Numbered from the stretch's first letter, positions 24,601 to 32,389 are shown. The stretch is 64,000 bases of DNA from Metellina segmentata (GCA_947359465.1 OX375873.1:39032437-39096436); one strand, 5' to 3'. Notes: generated by a model from the sequence alone, not told the origin. Translations and numbers: made by a program.

Positions 24601-25776
24601 TCTATCCAAATATTTAGCCTGCAAATTATTTTCTTATACAGGAGAAGTGGAAAAGGTACCGGATGAACTACTCAGTCCACTTGTAAAATGGGGTCGGAAT
24701 AAATCAGAGAGCACAAATGAAAAGACGAAAAAGGAGATGAAAATATCGGTGAGGAAATGATTTTTGGAATTTTTGAGTTCGTTTTTGTGCGCCATATACA
24801 TATAATTGCTAATCTTACATTCTTGTAATCCGTAACAAAATAATCACGTCAAGAAAAATACTTCTAAACAAATTACAATGGTTTTCTATTTGAATCTGTA
24901 TATATTCAAATTACGTTAGATTCCATGCCTATACGTGTGTACCAATAATACAACAGGTAAAACTTTTAACGAATTGACTTGCAAGGTATTTAAATTTCAG
25001 ATTGCTTTAATGGTTGGTAGGTAGTTGAATCAACGTCGCACTAGACGAACGCAACTGTCTTTTTACGATGGTCCGAGATCAAAGACAACGGGAAATATCA
25101 GAGGGAAAACACCACGTGGTATTGTACCATGGTTAGATTAAGAGGCAAAACCTGAGCTGGCTGCTACTCTACAAACATCCACAACATACTAACGTGAGGA
25201 CATTTGAGGCCACGAAAGATTTAAAGTGCATCAGCCCCTTTGTACATGACGGTCTTTGGTTGGATTCGAACTCGTAACCCCCGGTTGCTAATTCGTTACT
25301 CTTCCAACAAAGCTATCGCGGCCCTTTAGATTGCTTTAAATGTTTGTTTCTAACTTTCATACCATTTAAAAAATTTTTTTAATTTTTTAACGTTTAATTA
25401 TATTATACCCATCTATTAACTAATATATAGTATATCAATGGAATATTATACCTTGGCAAAACTATGGTAATCATATATTGGCAAACTATGGTATATCATA
25501 TATAAACAACCCTTTTATCCACGCATCGTTTGTAGTAGAGCAAATTCAGTTATACATGTTCAGTTGAAACGCTATGTTTCTGATCATTAGTTATTGAAAT
25601 TAAATTTAGTTCTGAATATTTTGTTTAGGTGTTTTAAAATCTTTTGAACCATGCAGTTTCAAGGTAGTGAAATAACTTCTTTCTTCCTTTAGGACCCTCT
25701 CGAGTTGCAAGGAGTGAATGGAAAATCAAGCAATGGAGGAAGCGACGCAAAGTCCAAAGAAAAGGAGAGATTCTGA
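710..25776 (+). CDS. SLC5 family sodium-coupled solute symporter (SLC5A8/A12/A6-like), 3' nine exons
   Basis: Spliced model: 710-861, 3488-3628, 4338-4473, 8902-9109, 10494-10648, 20257-20504, 21735-21844, 24642-24748, 25693-25776. Exon lengths sum to 1341 bases, every junction is in phase, and the model ends in TGA, giving 446 residues. SLC5 proteins are plasma-membrane symporters that move small organic solutes (monocarboxylates, iodide, vitamins, sugars) with sodium. Recognisable family blocks in order: WTDVFQ, NQVQVQR, CDP, YPGLPGL, FSASLSTVSS, INSL-like VNSLTAVT, FGMLGGP, and a final membrane segment after YTISYMW. The SLSTVSS block corresponds to the sodium-site helix of the fold. The window lacks the first roughly 165 residues expected of a 600-residue family member. 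The SMCT/SMVT branch is inferred from motif similarity; the substrate cannot be told from sequence. Confidence 0.9.
1660..1862 (+). mobile_element. Degraded SINE family A pieces (tail then head)
   Basis: Bases 1671-1725 match the 3' tail of SINE family A (tagcccgttgtgttgctcta, then gcgacgttaatt). Bases 1736-1862 match a 5' head: a tRNA-like start with a tagc..tttggtag A-box-like run, then 'caaccaaagacc' and 'ctgccgtgtcct'. The order tail-head indicates two adjacent damaged copies. The remainder of intron 862-3487 outside this and the 2.6-kb hairpin cluster shows nothing recognisable. Confidence 0.5.
2606..2716 (-). repeat. GC-rich hairpin-cluster repeat, copy 1
   Basis: A GC-rich island in AT-rich intron. 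It contains AGGATTG-cttta-CAATCCT (2649-2667, 7-bp stem) and GGTTCGCT-g-AGCGAACC (2672-2688, 8-bp stem). Its reverse complement shares 'ggttggcgagcgt' with copies at 8409-8475 and 39880-40030. I do not know the element class. Confidence 0.55.
3488..3628 (+). CDS. SLC5 exon b
   Basis: The acceptor is ttgtaacag and the donor GTAAGT. It completes the split glycine codon and encodes RYTIWNIMLQGIVLS and then FSANQVQVQRMLTVKN. NQ-x-QVQR is the conserved SLC5 motif just after a substrate-facing helix. It leaves two bases for the next exon. Confidence 0.9.
4041..4245 (+). repeat. ~17-bp tandem repeat (aatatcttaacaatctt)
   Basis: About a dozen tandem units with small variations (acaattt/acaatct) just upstream of SLC5 exon c. 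No spacers occur between units, so this is a minisatellite. Confidence 0.85.
4338..4473 (+). CDS. SLC5 exon c
   Basis: The acceptor is tatttttcag and the donor GTACGT. It encodes the helix GVSFHLLNCLAGIVIYAYF followed by the CDP motif and a Ser/Thr-rich loop ending ADQ, as in the SLC5A8 branch (C-D-P then a short loop and D-Q-L-M/L-P-Y). It ends in phase 0. Confidence 0.9.
5755..5913 (+). repeat. 31-bp minisatellite, array 1
   Basis: About five units of 'acaatacatgaaataagaaa' plus an at-rich link. It abuts the 3' end of a degenerate mariner. The same unit recurs in a second array at 8572-8726, in the same orientation. Intron bases 4474-5754 before it show nothing recognisable. Confidence 0.8.
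5920..6690 (-). mobile_element. Degenerate mariner transposon
   Basis: Minus-strand frames resemble a mariner transposase in pieces. The helix-turn-helix side (6603-6406) reads LSKTSVFDWYKKFKEGRES. The catalytic side (6415-6161) reads HHDNAPSHN and then YSPDLAPSS. In the family the last catalytic aspartate follows L-A-P-C; here that position is serine, so the protein would be inactive. A segment between the two parts is missing and the C-terminal part continues in other frames to about 5930. The end next to 'tgatcaaaaagtaccc' (5922-5938) may be a terminal repeat; its partner is not seen. It sits inside SLC5 intron c-d. The rest of that intron to 8400 is A/T-run-rich with no gene. Confidence 0.75.
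8409..8475 (+). repeat. GC-rich hairpin-cluster repeat, copy 2
   Basis: Begins with the 17 bases gtgttggtttgcgaagc, identical to 39880-39896, and includes ttggcgagcgt and gcaagcaggggg. It directly precedes the long inverted repeat at 8479-8569. Confidence 0.55.
8479..8569. repeat. 36-bp inverted repeat carrying TGACGTCA in both arms
   Basis: The arms 8479-8514 and 8534-8569 are reverse complements except for two or three bases, separated by 19 bases. Each arm contains 'cacttggcgggacgg' (or complement) and a perfect TGACGTCA, the consensus cAMP-response-element octamer. It is GC-rich compared with its surroundings and lies between the hairpin-cluster repeat and a minisatellite. It may be a foldback element end; a regulatory role is only a possibility. 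Confidence 0.8.
8572..8726 (+). repeat. 31-bp minisatellite, array 2
   Basis: Five units of the same 31-bp period as array 1 at 5755-5913 (acaatacatgaaataagaaa core). The opposite strand reads as an artificial Tyr/Phe/Ile/Cys-rich frame; that is a by-product of the repeat and not a gene. Confidence 0.85.
8902..9109 (+). CDS. SLC5 exon d with sodium-site helix
   Basis: The acceptor is ggtttacag. It encodes LLPYYMMKALG, the YPGLPGL signature, FSASLSTVSS (the helix with sodium-site serines) and VTMQDLVKP. The donor is weak (GTTGGT at 9110), but this cut is the only one in phase with the next exon. GTGAAC four bases later gives the wrong phase. Confidence 0.88.
9110..10493 (+). other. SLC5 intron d-e, no recognisable feature
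   Basis: AT-rich intron with T runs. I see no repeat, transposon or coding block. The acceptor tract (tatttcttttcag) is good. Confidence 0.6.
10494..10648 (+). CDS. SLC5 exon e
   Basis: The acceptor is tatttcttttcag and the donor GTAAAT. It encodes two hydrophobic stretches, LFYGFLCVMLTFLVATFG and SLTVFGMLGGPVLAVFLLGM. The FGMLGGP turn is a strong family marker. It ends in phase 0. Confidence 0.9.
10830..11060 (+). repeat. Dispersed 'gagatatctcgtcattag' repeat, copy 1
   Basis: Contains repeated short units built from 'gacgagatatctggtcatta', 'aaaactgaccag' and 'atctcgatgacgg'. It starts at 'aattaaccttcctggtggtt'. The reverse complement of that start ends another copy near 30545, and related units fill 26220-26830. 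Confidence 0.55.
11085..11335 (+). repeat. ~240-bp dispersed direct repeat, copy 1
   Basis: Shares long stretches with 12040-12290: 'cttgaggctgtcttt', 'acaaactgctagaaaatga', 'tgtatactaacctc', 'ggaaagtagta'. Function and class are unknown. Confidence 0.65.
11340..11940 (+). repeat. Unclassified element with terminal hairpin between two direct repeats
   Basis: Starts near a perfect hairpin, CTAGCCAC-tgg-GTGGCTAG (11348-11366), and ends with a 'ttataatagtagagatta' tail. It lies between the two ~240-bp direct repeats. A hairpin-start and AT-tail layout suggests a retroposon-like remnant. I cannot assign a family. Confidence 0.35.
12040..12290 (+). repeat. ~240-bp dispersed direct repeat, copy 2
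   Basis: Second copy of the unit at 11085-11335 in the same orientation, diverged by scattered substitutions and small indels. Confidence 0.65.
12745..13290 (+). repeat. Recent 263-bp tandem duplication
   Basis: Copy 1 is 12745-13007 and copy 2 is 13008-13290; they differ by only a handful of substitutions. Copy 2 has an extra internal duplication of 'aataaatatcatgagagtgt' plus 'caacaaa'. Each copy holds a palindrome with arms CAAAAGTG/CACTTTTG around tactatatatagta (12856-12893 in copy 1). Confidence 0.85.
14047..14302 (+). other. Uncharacterised coding-like ORF in intron
   Basis: Open from about 14050, first ATG at 14090, 70 residues to TAA. It has mixed charged and hydrophobic composition (FLRFDKDTLKFSWPKTED, then NRLPEPAFDKR) unlike the low-complexity chance frames nearby. 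It lies in an SLC5 intron, followed by a 45-bp tandem repeat and just upstream of a hAT element. I do not recognise it. It may be a fragment of an unidentified transposon ORF, or chance. Confidence 0.25.
14336..14437 (+). repeat. 45-bp tandem repeat
   Basis: Two full units (14336-14380, 14381-14425) and a partial third, each starting 'aaaaatgtttctaatg'. Directly downstream, four copies of a TGTAGTGTG-GTCAC-like motif occur within about 400 bases. Confidence 0.7.
14991..17457 (+). mobile_element. Full-length but dead hAT transposon
   Basis: The ends are 'cagggatgagccaact' on the left and the complement of 'agtttgcccatccctg' on the right, an imperfect terminal inverted repeat. It is flanked by a perfect 8-bp target duplication ATTTAAAC (14983-14990 and 17458-17465), the hallmark of hAT insertions. 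The interior encodes a degenerate transposase of the GTF2IRD2/zinc-finger-BED-like hAT type. Length (about 2.5 kb) is normal for an autonomous element. The insertion is in SLC5 intron e-f in the same orientation as the gene. Confidence 0.93.
15542..17309 (+). pseudogene. hAT transposase pseudogene
   Basis: The frame opens at MATKKRK (15542). A BED-like zinc-binding part follows (CLICNEAV ... SRHFTSKHK). After a frameshift near 15795 it continues as ATHASYIVAYNIAKNNK, stops near 16042 and resumes at SIAMDESTDINDAAQL, the first catalytic-aspartate region (MDESTD). Next come ITTDGAPNMTG, a second frameshift near 16350, then VRWLSAGCVFERVW and the C-terminal dimerisation block YICEQVFSTMNLRKN. 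In-frame stops are also at 16626 and 17016. At least two frameshifts and several stops make it nonfunctional. hAT transposases cut and paste the element through these DDE-type residues. Confidence 0.9.
18860..19100 (+). mobile_element. SINE family A copy (5'-truncated)
   Basis: Contains 'caaagaccattgggga', 'aaatctgtcgtgtcct', 'cacgttgacgtggtg', 'gtggttcaaaattacga' and the tail gcgacgttaattaactacct. These landmarks are shared with the complete copy at 25011-25327. The rest of the intron from 17470 to 20256 shows no other recognisable feature. Confidence 0.75.
20257..20504 (+). CDS. SLC5 exon f with glycosylated extracellular loop
   Basis: The acceptor is acattcttttag and the donor GTAAGT. It encodes the helix GAIIGLLCGICIAAWISFG followed by a long Ser/Thr-rich loop with three N-x-S/T sequons (NST, NLT, NTT) after a CPVN stretch. 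This matches the variable extracellular loop of SLC5A8-like transporters, which also carries C-N-S-T. The preceding intron is the longest in the gene, about 9.6 kb. Confidence 0.88.
21632..21670. repeat. (TA)n microsatellite
   Basis: A pure TA dinucleotide run of about 19 units, 65 bases upstream of SLC5 exon g. Likely length-variable. Intron 20505-21734 otherwise shows nothing recognisable. Confidence 0.9.
21735..21844 (+). CDS. SLC5 exon g, last membrane helix
   Basis: The acceptor is aatatttttag and the donor GTAAGA. It encodes FPLYTISYMWFAPIGF then SYIIGYIASLLINTITG. Y-x-(I/L)-SY-x(W/Y)F marks the final SLC5 helix (compare W-Y-S-L-S-Y in SLC5A8). It leaves one base over. Confidence 0.9.
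23096..24170 (+). mobile_element. Degenerate Tc1 transposon, split by a MITE
   Basis: A Tc1-type left end (cactatattggctaaagtat, then ttggacac) follows TA at 23094. The transposase is partly deleted. Pieces visible on the plus strand are VSWLGLGPFF, FFQQDRAPYHTAKRMLEWF (second catalytic Asp) and, after the inserted MITE, VQSPDFNPIEHLWDKLKR (catalytic Glu) and SMPRRVVAVIQAKG. The N-terminal DNA-binding part and first aspartate are missing. The right terminal repeat is not found. It lies in SLC5 intron g-h. Confidence 0.88.
23397..23935. mobile_element. hAT-type MITE inserted in the Tc1 copy
   Basis: The inverted ends match over about 29 bases: tagagtgcctatataataag then agtggcgac on the left, and its complement on the right. 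It is flanked by a perfect 8-bp duplication GTTCAGAG (23389-23396 and 23936-23943). Removing the insert and one duplication restores the Tc1 reading across its catalytic region. The 539-bp interior has no transposase. 8-bp duplications and TAGAG-type ends indicate mobilisation by a hAT transposase. Confidence 0.93.
24642..24748 (+). CDS. SLC5 exon h, cytosolic tail
   Basis: The acceptor is tcttatacag and the donor GTGAGG. It encodes GEVEKVPDELLSPLVKWG and then a Lys/Glu-rich stretch ending EMKIS. It is hydrophilic throughout, as expected for the intracellular C-terminal tail. It ends in phase 0. Confidence 0.85.
25011..25327 (-). mobile_element. Complete tRNA-derived SINE (family A)
   Basis: Flanked by a perfect 12-bp target duplication AGATTGCTTTAA (24999-25010 and 25328-25339). 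On the minus strand it starts with a tRNA-like head: a tagctttgttgg A-box and a gagttcgaatcc B-box, so it carries an internal RNA polymerase III promoter. The body has 'ccaaagaccgtcatgtac' and 'cctcacgttagtatg', and the 3' end is 'caactacctacc'. At 317 bp it is the best copy of a family seen at least seven times in this window. It lies in the last SLC5 intron. Confidence 0.93.
25693..25776 (+). CDS. SLC5 exon i, C-terminus and stop
   Basis: The acceptor is ttcttcctttag. It encodes DPLELQGVNGKSSNGG, a charged end and TGA at 25774-25776. A possible ATTAAA polyadenylation signal lies at 25925-25930, about 150 bases downstream. I see no AATAAA closer, so the 3' end is uncertain. Confidence 0.85.
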   Translation, partial: DPLELQGVNGKSSNGGSDAKSKEKERF

Positions 25777-26219
25777 TAGAATAATATTTTATCTTTGTAG
25801 TGATACCTTCATATCATATTCAACCTTCACGATCATTCGACAACACAGAATAGTGTTATTCGCTGCTTCATGATGAGCCGCAATAAGTTCATAATCATCT
25901 CCATTTAGAAATATTGCCGTTGGTATTAAACACACAGCTGGCTATCGTGGCTGACCTATACGAGGTCTATCAAAGAGTATGGCGTCCTTTTTTATTGTGT
26001 TAACTAACTACATATTTTAGACAGGATTTTTCCCCATGCAAGCCACACACCACACAAGAACGATTTGTTTTCTATATTTTGTAGCCCATCAGTCAATGAG
26101 AGGAGGTCACTGTACGAGTTATATATATGAAAAAAAAACACCCAGCTATGTAATATAAAACAAGATACATTGCACCTAGAACTTTTGGTATCTAATCTCT
26201 TTCAAATAAGGCACATTTC

Positions 26220-26830
26220 GACCCCACGCAATAGACCAGGTTTGGAATCAGCATCAGCGGCCTCGTGTCCTCCTAACCTTCTGATGGCATCTCGTCGTTA
26301 ACTAAACTGACCAGATCTTGGACGAGATGCCTCTTCATTAGAAGAAAACTGACCCGATCTTGATCTTATCATCATAAATCAGTAATATCTTAATGATGAG
26401 ATACCTGGTCATTAGCAAAATGGGTTCGATATTGATGGACAAGATATTTCGTCGAAACCACTTGAATGGTTAATCTCATCGATTGTCTGAAATCTACCCT
26501 TGCGCCATTCTTGGAATCATCATCAGCGGCTTCGGTGTTCTCCTTAACCCTTCTAATGGTATCTCGTCATTAGTTAAACTTACCATATCTTGCACAAGAT
26601 ACCTCTTCATTAGAAGAAAACTGATCCGATCTTGATCTCGTAATTGTAAAAAAATCGGCAGTATCTTGATGAAGAGATATCTCGTCATTAGGAAAATGGG
26701 TTGGTTCTTGAGGGACAAGATATTTCGTCAAAACCACTTTGTGGTTTTATTAGAATTCCCCCTATTATTAGGATTCCCCCTTGGAAGTGTTAATCTCATC
26801 CACTGTATGCAATCTACCCTTTCAAGAGTG
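26220..26830 (-). repeat. Dispersed 'gagatatctcgtcattag' repeat, two tandem copies
   Basis: Two successive copies (about 26220-26490 and 26500-26800) share 'gcatcagcgg', 'cttctgatgg', 'tctcgtcatta', 'aagaaaactgatccgatctt' and 'gacaagatatttcgtc'. Related units lie at 10830-11060 and 30340-30545. The flanks 25930-26220 and 26830-28170 show nothing recognisable apart from a short 'aacccggcaaagcctg' piece at 27903-27918. Confidence 0.55.
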
Positions 26831-28169
26831 AAATTATCTTTTGGAAATGCCAGACGTCGCAGGATGCCAAATCCGGGCTGTAAGTAGGTCTGAATCAGCT
26901 GGAAGATGTTTTAATAAATCCCCTACATCAGATGTTATGAATAGGCACTGCCACACGTTTCCTGTCAAGATCCTTCCTCAAAATCTAAAATGCAGTAGGT
27001 GTTAGAACACTCAGATCACCTTACAATTCGCCGATCTTTATTAAATGCAGCCAATAGATGTTTAATATTCTTAAGTGTTCTTCTTGTTGAAGACTTTCTG
27101 ACTAAGTTTTAGCTTTTTATCTTTGAAACGGCTGCACCACATTTTTATTTGACAGCACTCATTGCACCCGGATCGAAAGCTTTCTTAATAACCTGAATAC
27201 ATTGCGTGGACGAATTTTAAAATTTAAAGCAAGAAATGTGATGTGAATTCACACATCTACTAGCTCGGTCATTGAAGACCGTCTAGCATCCAACACATTA
27301 GTCCAATGAGTTCGTGACTTTTTATACATGGGCATCAATATACTCTCTCCTTGGCTAACAAGTTACATCGATGCCCCGTAAACCGCTCCCTTTATACCAA
27401 TACTTTCAGAACTATCTCGTACTTGTATCTGCTATCTACTATAGTTTCCATCCAAAAACGACCTTTGCATAAGAAATTAAAAAATTATCCAATCCTTTGA
27501 TTTTGTGACCTTGAAAAAATAATTATCTATTATCACTATGAATCTGTTATCGAATATGTAATTGTTGTGTCGATCCTCGACTTTCTGGATTTTTTTTGCA
27601 CCATTGTACCTTGTATTTGTGACGTAGATTTTTCATATGCGATATGTGGTTTCCATGTTTCATATAAACTATGACATATATTATAAAGCTTCTTTATTGC
27701 TATTTTTTTATAGAAAGTCTACGTATATGACAAAACCTGTTTTCTTTTTTAACACATCGACTTCTAGACGTGTCACTCGAGCTTGCGTTATAACCATATA
27801 AAAATAATATTATCACTAAATATACTTTACAGCAACGATACACAAACAAATAAAAAAGCAAATTTCGACAAAATTCGTTTTACGATGCTTCTTTATTTCT
27901 ACTTAACCCGGCAAAGCCTGAATTAATTTCTTTTCCAATGTCAATTTATTTCTAGTATATTGTTGATAGGATTCTATTTATGTAGGAAAAGCCTTTTTTT
28001 GTTGTAAAATTTCAATAATATTGTCAAAAATGCATGGTACGATATGGTACCACTAGGCTTTTAAGGGAGCAAATTGTAAGCAATGCAATTTCTTATTGAT
28101 ACTGACGCAAGCGGTTTAAATATATATGTAACAGTTTGTGATTTGAAAGTAATACAAAAATATAACTGT

Positions 28170-28815
28170 ATAGCATATTAGACCATATTTAAATAAATGT
28201 ATAATAATATAAAAAACATCCTAAGAGAAGAAGAAAAGAAAATGTTTACATTCCAGAAATCACAAGAAATAAATGGTAATACAAATAATATTATTAATAA
28301 TACTGGCATTTTTTTATGAAATATAGTCAATACCTTTTTTGTGTGGTCTATTTGCAAAGTTTTTTTTTTGTAGTCAGTAAAACAGTCAATACAATACCCT
28401 ACGTCCCATTTTAAGCACATTGTGCGAACTCGACTAGTATAGGTTATAGCAGCGTCTGGAACCCAACTTCTTTTAAATTTGTTTGTACAAGTCTTCTTGA
28501 TTCTTTTTGCTACTTTTTTCGTTAGCAGAGTTTGTTTGCCAGACACTCTCATCTTCTGAATCTAAATCTAAATAATCTTTTCCGTGTTTTTTTCCGTGAA
28601 ATTTTTACATTTACACGTAACTGATGACCATATGAATTATCTGTAAGTTATCCTTCATCTTCTTCTGCCGATTCTTCATTTGATACAACTGCAACATCAG
28701 GAGGTTCAATATAGATATCTTCTAACTCCGACTCTGAGTTTAATTTATCAAGTAGTATATGAGTTTCTTCTAGTGTTAAATTTCTAAAAAGTGCAACTGT
28801 ATTTCAAAATAATAA
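28170..28815 (-). mobile_element. Internally deleted piggyBac-like remnant
   Basis: Reading on the minus strand, 28810-28640 gives LTLEETHILLDKLN, then IYIEPPDVAVVSNEES and an acidic run, which resembles the acidic N-terminus of piggyBac-derived transposases (I-Y-I-E-P-P-D). Only about 100 bases later the frame 28552-28360 gives RVRTMCLKWDVGYCIDCF, like the C-terminal cysteine-rich domain (C-x-x-C ... C-x-x-C-F). The whole catalytic core is absent. Terminal repeats and TTAA duplications were not located. Confidence 0.55.
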
Positions 28816-28878
28816 AATATACACATGATTTAAATCTACTCATAAAAACTGCCACAAGAAATAATATGTTAAAAAATA

Positions 28879-30287
28879 GACTGCTGGCCACCCAAATTGC
28901 AACACCAAGAAAGACAAGAGATATCACAACAAAATTTATTTTGTAGATAACAAGTTGACCAAGTATAAAATGATTAAATTTATAGACTTCTGTGAAGCGT
29001 GGTTCCTGCCAAAATCAGTAGCCAGAGTAGCCACCATTGTTGGAGATCACAACTTCCACACGCCTCGGCATTGATTCAAAGAGACTTTGGATGTGTTCTT
29101 GGGGTACAGCAGACCAAGCAGCTTCCACACGTTGCCAATGTTGATCTGGTGTGGCAGCTGTGGATGTAATCTGGGTCAATTGTTCAGCAACCATGGACCA
29201 CATGTTTTCTATCGGCGAAAATTCCCGAGAGCGAGCTGGCCAGGGAAGTAATTCACTCTGGCGATTGACGAAGAACCCTTGGACAATGCGTGCCACGTGT
29301 GGTCGCGCATTATCCTGTTGAAATATGGCTGTGGGCAAGCCCTGAAGGTAAGGACGGACAACTGGCTCCAACACCTCGTAAATGTAGCGCTGGCTGTTTA
29401 AAGTACCGGCAATGCGTACTAGAGGAGTGCGAGAGTGATATCCAATACCGCCCCATACCATAATACCCGGTGCAGGACCAGCGTGGCGGTGCATAACGCA
29501 GCTGTTCAGCATCCTCTCTCCACGGTGTCTCCAGATTCGAATCTGACCATCGTGGTGTTGCAGATAGAAGCATGACTCGTCAGTACAGACAATTTCATTT
29601 CATTCTGCCGTCCACAACCTTTTTTCATAGCACCATTGGCGGCGGAGACGTCTGTGATTCTGCGTCAAGGGTAGACGAAGCAATGGACGTCTTGCGTACA
29701 GACCACTCTGCTGTAAACGGCGTCGAATGGTACGCGCAGACACTGGATGATGCGTTACAGACTGAATGTGCTGTGCTATGGTTCGTGATGTGGCTGAGCG
29801 ATCCGTCACTGCCATACGCACAATAGGCCTGTTATCACGTGAAGTGTTGCACTGAGGTGGATGCGATCGAACACGTCGGTCCGTCGTACCCTCCTGCATC
29901 CAACGATCCCATATCCGCATTACAGTTGTTTGGTTTCGTCCAACACGACTACCGATTTCCCGGAAAGATAATCCACAATCTCGGTAGGCCACTATCCTTC
30001 CTCTGTCGAACTCGGATACTTGATCAAAAGATGATCGCTGTTTTCTACGAGGCATAATTGATCGTTTTTTTGAAAAAAACCACAAGAAAAACACAATTGC
30101 CGTACTTGAAATCGTCGAAATCTCTAAGCCTTAAATAGCGCTTTGAAGTGGCGCCACAGGCGCGCGTTATGTGAGTCTGAGCTGAAATTCTAATCATTTG
30201 CATATGTTACCTCCGCTAATGCATGTTCTAAATTTCATATTATTTGCATGCTTTCTTCAGGTGTTGCATTTACGGTGGCCAGCAGTG
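28879..30287 (-). mobile_element. Full-length Tc1-like transposon with TA duplication
   Basis: Ends 'gactgctggccaccc' on the left and complement of 'ggtggccagcagtg' on the right, with a shared subterminal 'ttgcaacacc'/'ggtgttgca'. TA flanks both ends (28877-28878, 30288-30289). At about 1.4 kb with one long transposase frame, it is the best-preserved element in the window and probably recent. Confidence 0.92.
29015..30055 (-). pseudogene. Tc1 transposase with a single nonsense codon
   Basis: ATG at 30055-30053 (MPRRKQRSS), stop at 29017-29015; 347 codons in one frame, interrupted only by TGA at 29602-29600 (codon 152), where a tryptophan codon is one base away. The N-terminal part has paired helix-turn-helix regions (FREIGSRVGRNQTTVMRIW; VSARTIRRRLQ). 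Catalytic residues are present: Asp159 in CTDESCF, Asp248 in FQQDNARPH and Glu283 in FSPIENMW, with 34 residues between the last two (DD34E). The usual S-P-D-L before N-P-I-E reads S-R-E-F here. The enzyme would cut and paste the element at TA. No frameshifts seen. Confidence 0.92.
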
Positions 30288-30339
30288 TATATAATCAAAG
30301 ACACATTTTAACTCCATAACTGCATTTTAACTCCATAAC

Positions 30340-30545
30340 TGCATTTTAACATACATCTGACCAATTTTGCGCTAATGACGTGACATTTCGTCATCAAGAT
30401 ATTGCCGTTTTTTTTTCCTTGAGGACTACATCAAGATCAATACAGTTTTTCTCTAATGACAATATATCTCGTTCATCAAGATCTCTTGATGGTTTTGCAA
30501 ATGCCGATATACCGTGTCAAGACAACCACAAGGAAGGTTAATTAT
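30340..30545 (-). repeat. Dispersed 'gagatatctcgtcattag' repeat, copy 4
   Basis: On the minus strand it starts 'aattaaccttccttgtggtt', as at 10836, and continues with 'atcttgatgaacgagatata' and 'tcttgatgacgaaatgtc' units. Bases 30550-32130 beyond it show no recognisable feature. Confidence 0.5.
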
Positions 30546-32129
30546 CTCCTGCTTATGAACCAGAAACATGCATATTTTTAGATAGTAATATAACTAGATT
30601 ATGCTGTCATTTACTGTCTTAGAATATAACAATCTTGCAGCTTATTCCAACAGCTTTAACATTCTTGTATTGAGAATTTGTGTTATTTTCACACGTTTCT
30701 TGAATTGTTAGTATTTTTTTTACTCAAAATATTAAAGAATTAGAAATTTATATCCAGAATTGGGGATTCCACAACGAATGTGTTTTATGATATTCGGAGT
30801 TTAAGAAACACATAAAACACGTTCTGGAATCTAGAGATGAATTTGTAATTCCTCTAATTCCTTAAATAGAAAGTGCTAACCAGTTGTTCAACAGGTATGA
30901 AACCTGAAAGTGATGTCAATTTGAGATCCTCTGGCTTTACACATATTTTCCTTTATTCATAAATTTGCAAGGTACCTTTAAATTTATGAAATCGGCATGT
31001 TTTTAAAGCACCTGATTAAGACATTTTAATGGGAAATTTTAATTAACTCACCCTATTTTGTGTGAAGGGATATTCAAATGGGGTGAGTTTAACCACTGAC
31101 TTTTGCCTCAAACCTAGAAACGTGAGTGGTAAAAAGTTTATTCAACGTTTTACCCATTTTATATATAAAAAACATTCAAGGGCAAAAATAACATAAAAAC
31201 AACTATCACTACTTCTAACTCGTTTTGTCCTTTTCAATGACAATATATGATTTTGTTTACTAGACTTTTCCACGTTGTCATTTATGCTCTATGCGTGAAC
31301 CATAAATTTAAGAACTGCAATCTTACTGTATTTAAATTTTATGCTTACGCATTCACGCCAGCCTTTTTATGGTGTACATGCCAATTCAGGCTCCACTTTG
31401 AGATTCAATGCGGAAAATTATGCAAATGTACAACTATAAATTGCACTTAAATATTTTCAGGAATAAAATCTTGACTACTTCTGGCTAGCACATTTTGCAA
31501 CATAGATATATCGCACCCAGGAAGAAAACGACACAACTCCAAATTGCCTAATTTGAGAAACATCAATTTAACGGATACTATAAAACTTATATTGAAATAG
31601 TATAAGCTTGTTTTAAATTTTAGGTATGTATTTATGGTGGTAACTTCCATTCTATTCTATAGAATAGTATTATAACACGCTGGGGCTCCTAATACATATT
31701 TTCAATGACGTAACATCAAAATTTTTTATTTTTGACTTGTGGATGCGATATATTTAAAGACTACCTTTCACAAAGTTAAAAACTACTTTTGTCAAAATAG
31801 TAGTCAGTGGATTTAAAAATTAACTGAGAATATAACATTACAAAGGTTAAGGATATTAATTAAATAGTTACGAATCCAAAAAGCTGTATGTACAGAATGT
31901 ATCAACGTGCTCCAGTCTCCTCTATCATTGAATTACAATAATGCAGACTATCCAAATCATTCAAATTCTCAAAGCCGATCGTTAGAAAACTTAGGGTACC
32001 AACACCTTTAATATAGTCGTGCGTTGGGCAAAAATAATACATGCCTCTCACAATACGTCAAGGAAAGGGATAAATAGAAAACGAATAGCTTTGATAGATA
32101 TTTTGTGGCAACACATGCTTTCTATGTCG

Positions 32130-32330
32130 CCAAGGAAGAATTTATTAGAAACAAACTGGTTTGAGCTCAGTGGAAATAAAATAATTAAAAAAAAAATATT
32201 TTTAAAAGAGAAAAACACTGACTATCCATACAAATACTTGGGTATTTACTTTGATTAAAAAATATCTATTTCTCTGGAATATTGCTTTAGAAGTTTGTCC
32301 AAGTTAAATAATTTATTATTTTTAAGTCTA
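32130..32330 (+). other. Possible reverse-transcriptase fragment
   Basis: Plus-strand frame with NTDYPYKYLGIYFD, resembling the block after the catalytic YxDD region of LINE-type reverse transcriptases (Y-K-Y-L-G). No other RT motif is found upstream, so this may be chance. Confidence 0.25.
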
Positions 32331-32389
32331 ATGGAACCAGGCTTTTAACATGAATGCAAAAACAATGCAAACAATCGTAAGCTAGGAAA

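Noticed and set aside
29572..30057. Plus-strand ORFs opposite the Tc1 transposase
   Set aside because: Shadows of the minus-strand transposase, which has the family motifs.
32019..32258. Confident LINE reverse transcriptase on the plus strand
   Set aside because: Only one motif (YKYLGIYFD) is visible and no palm motifs precede it; kept only as a low-confidence feature.
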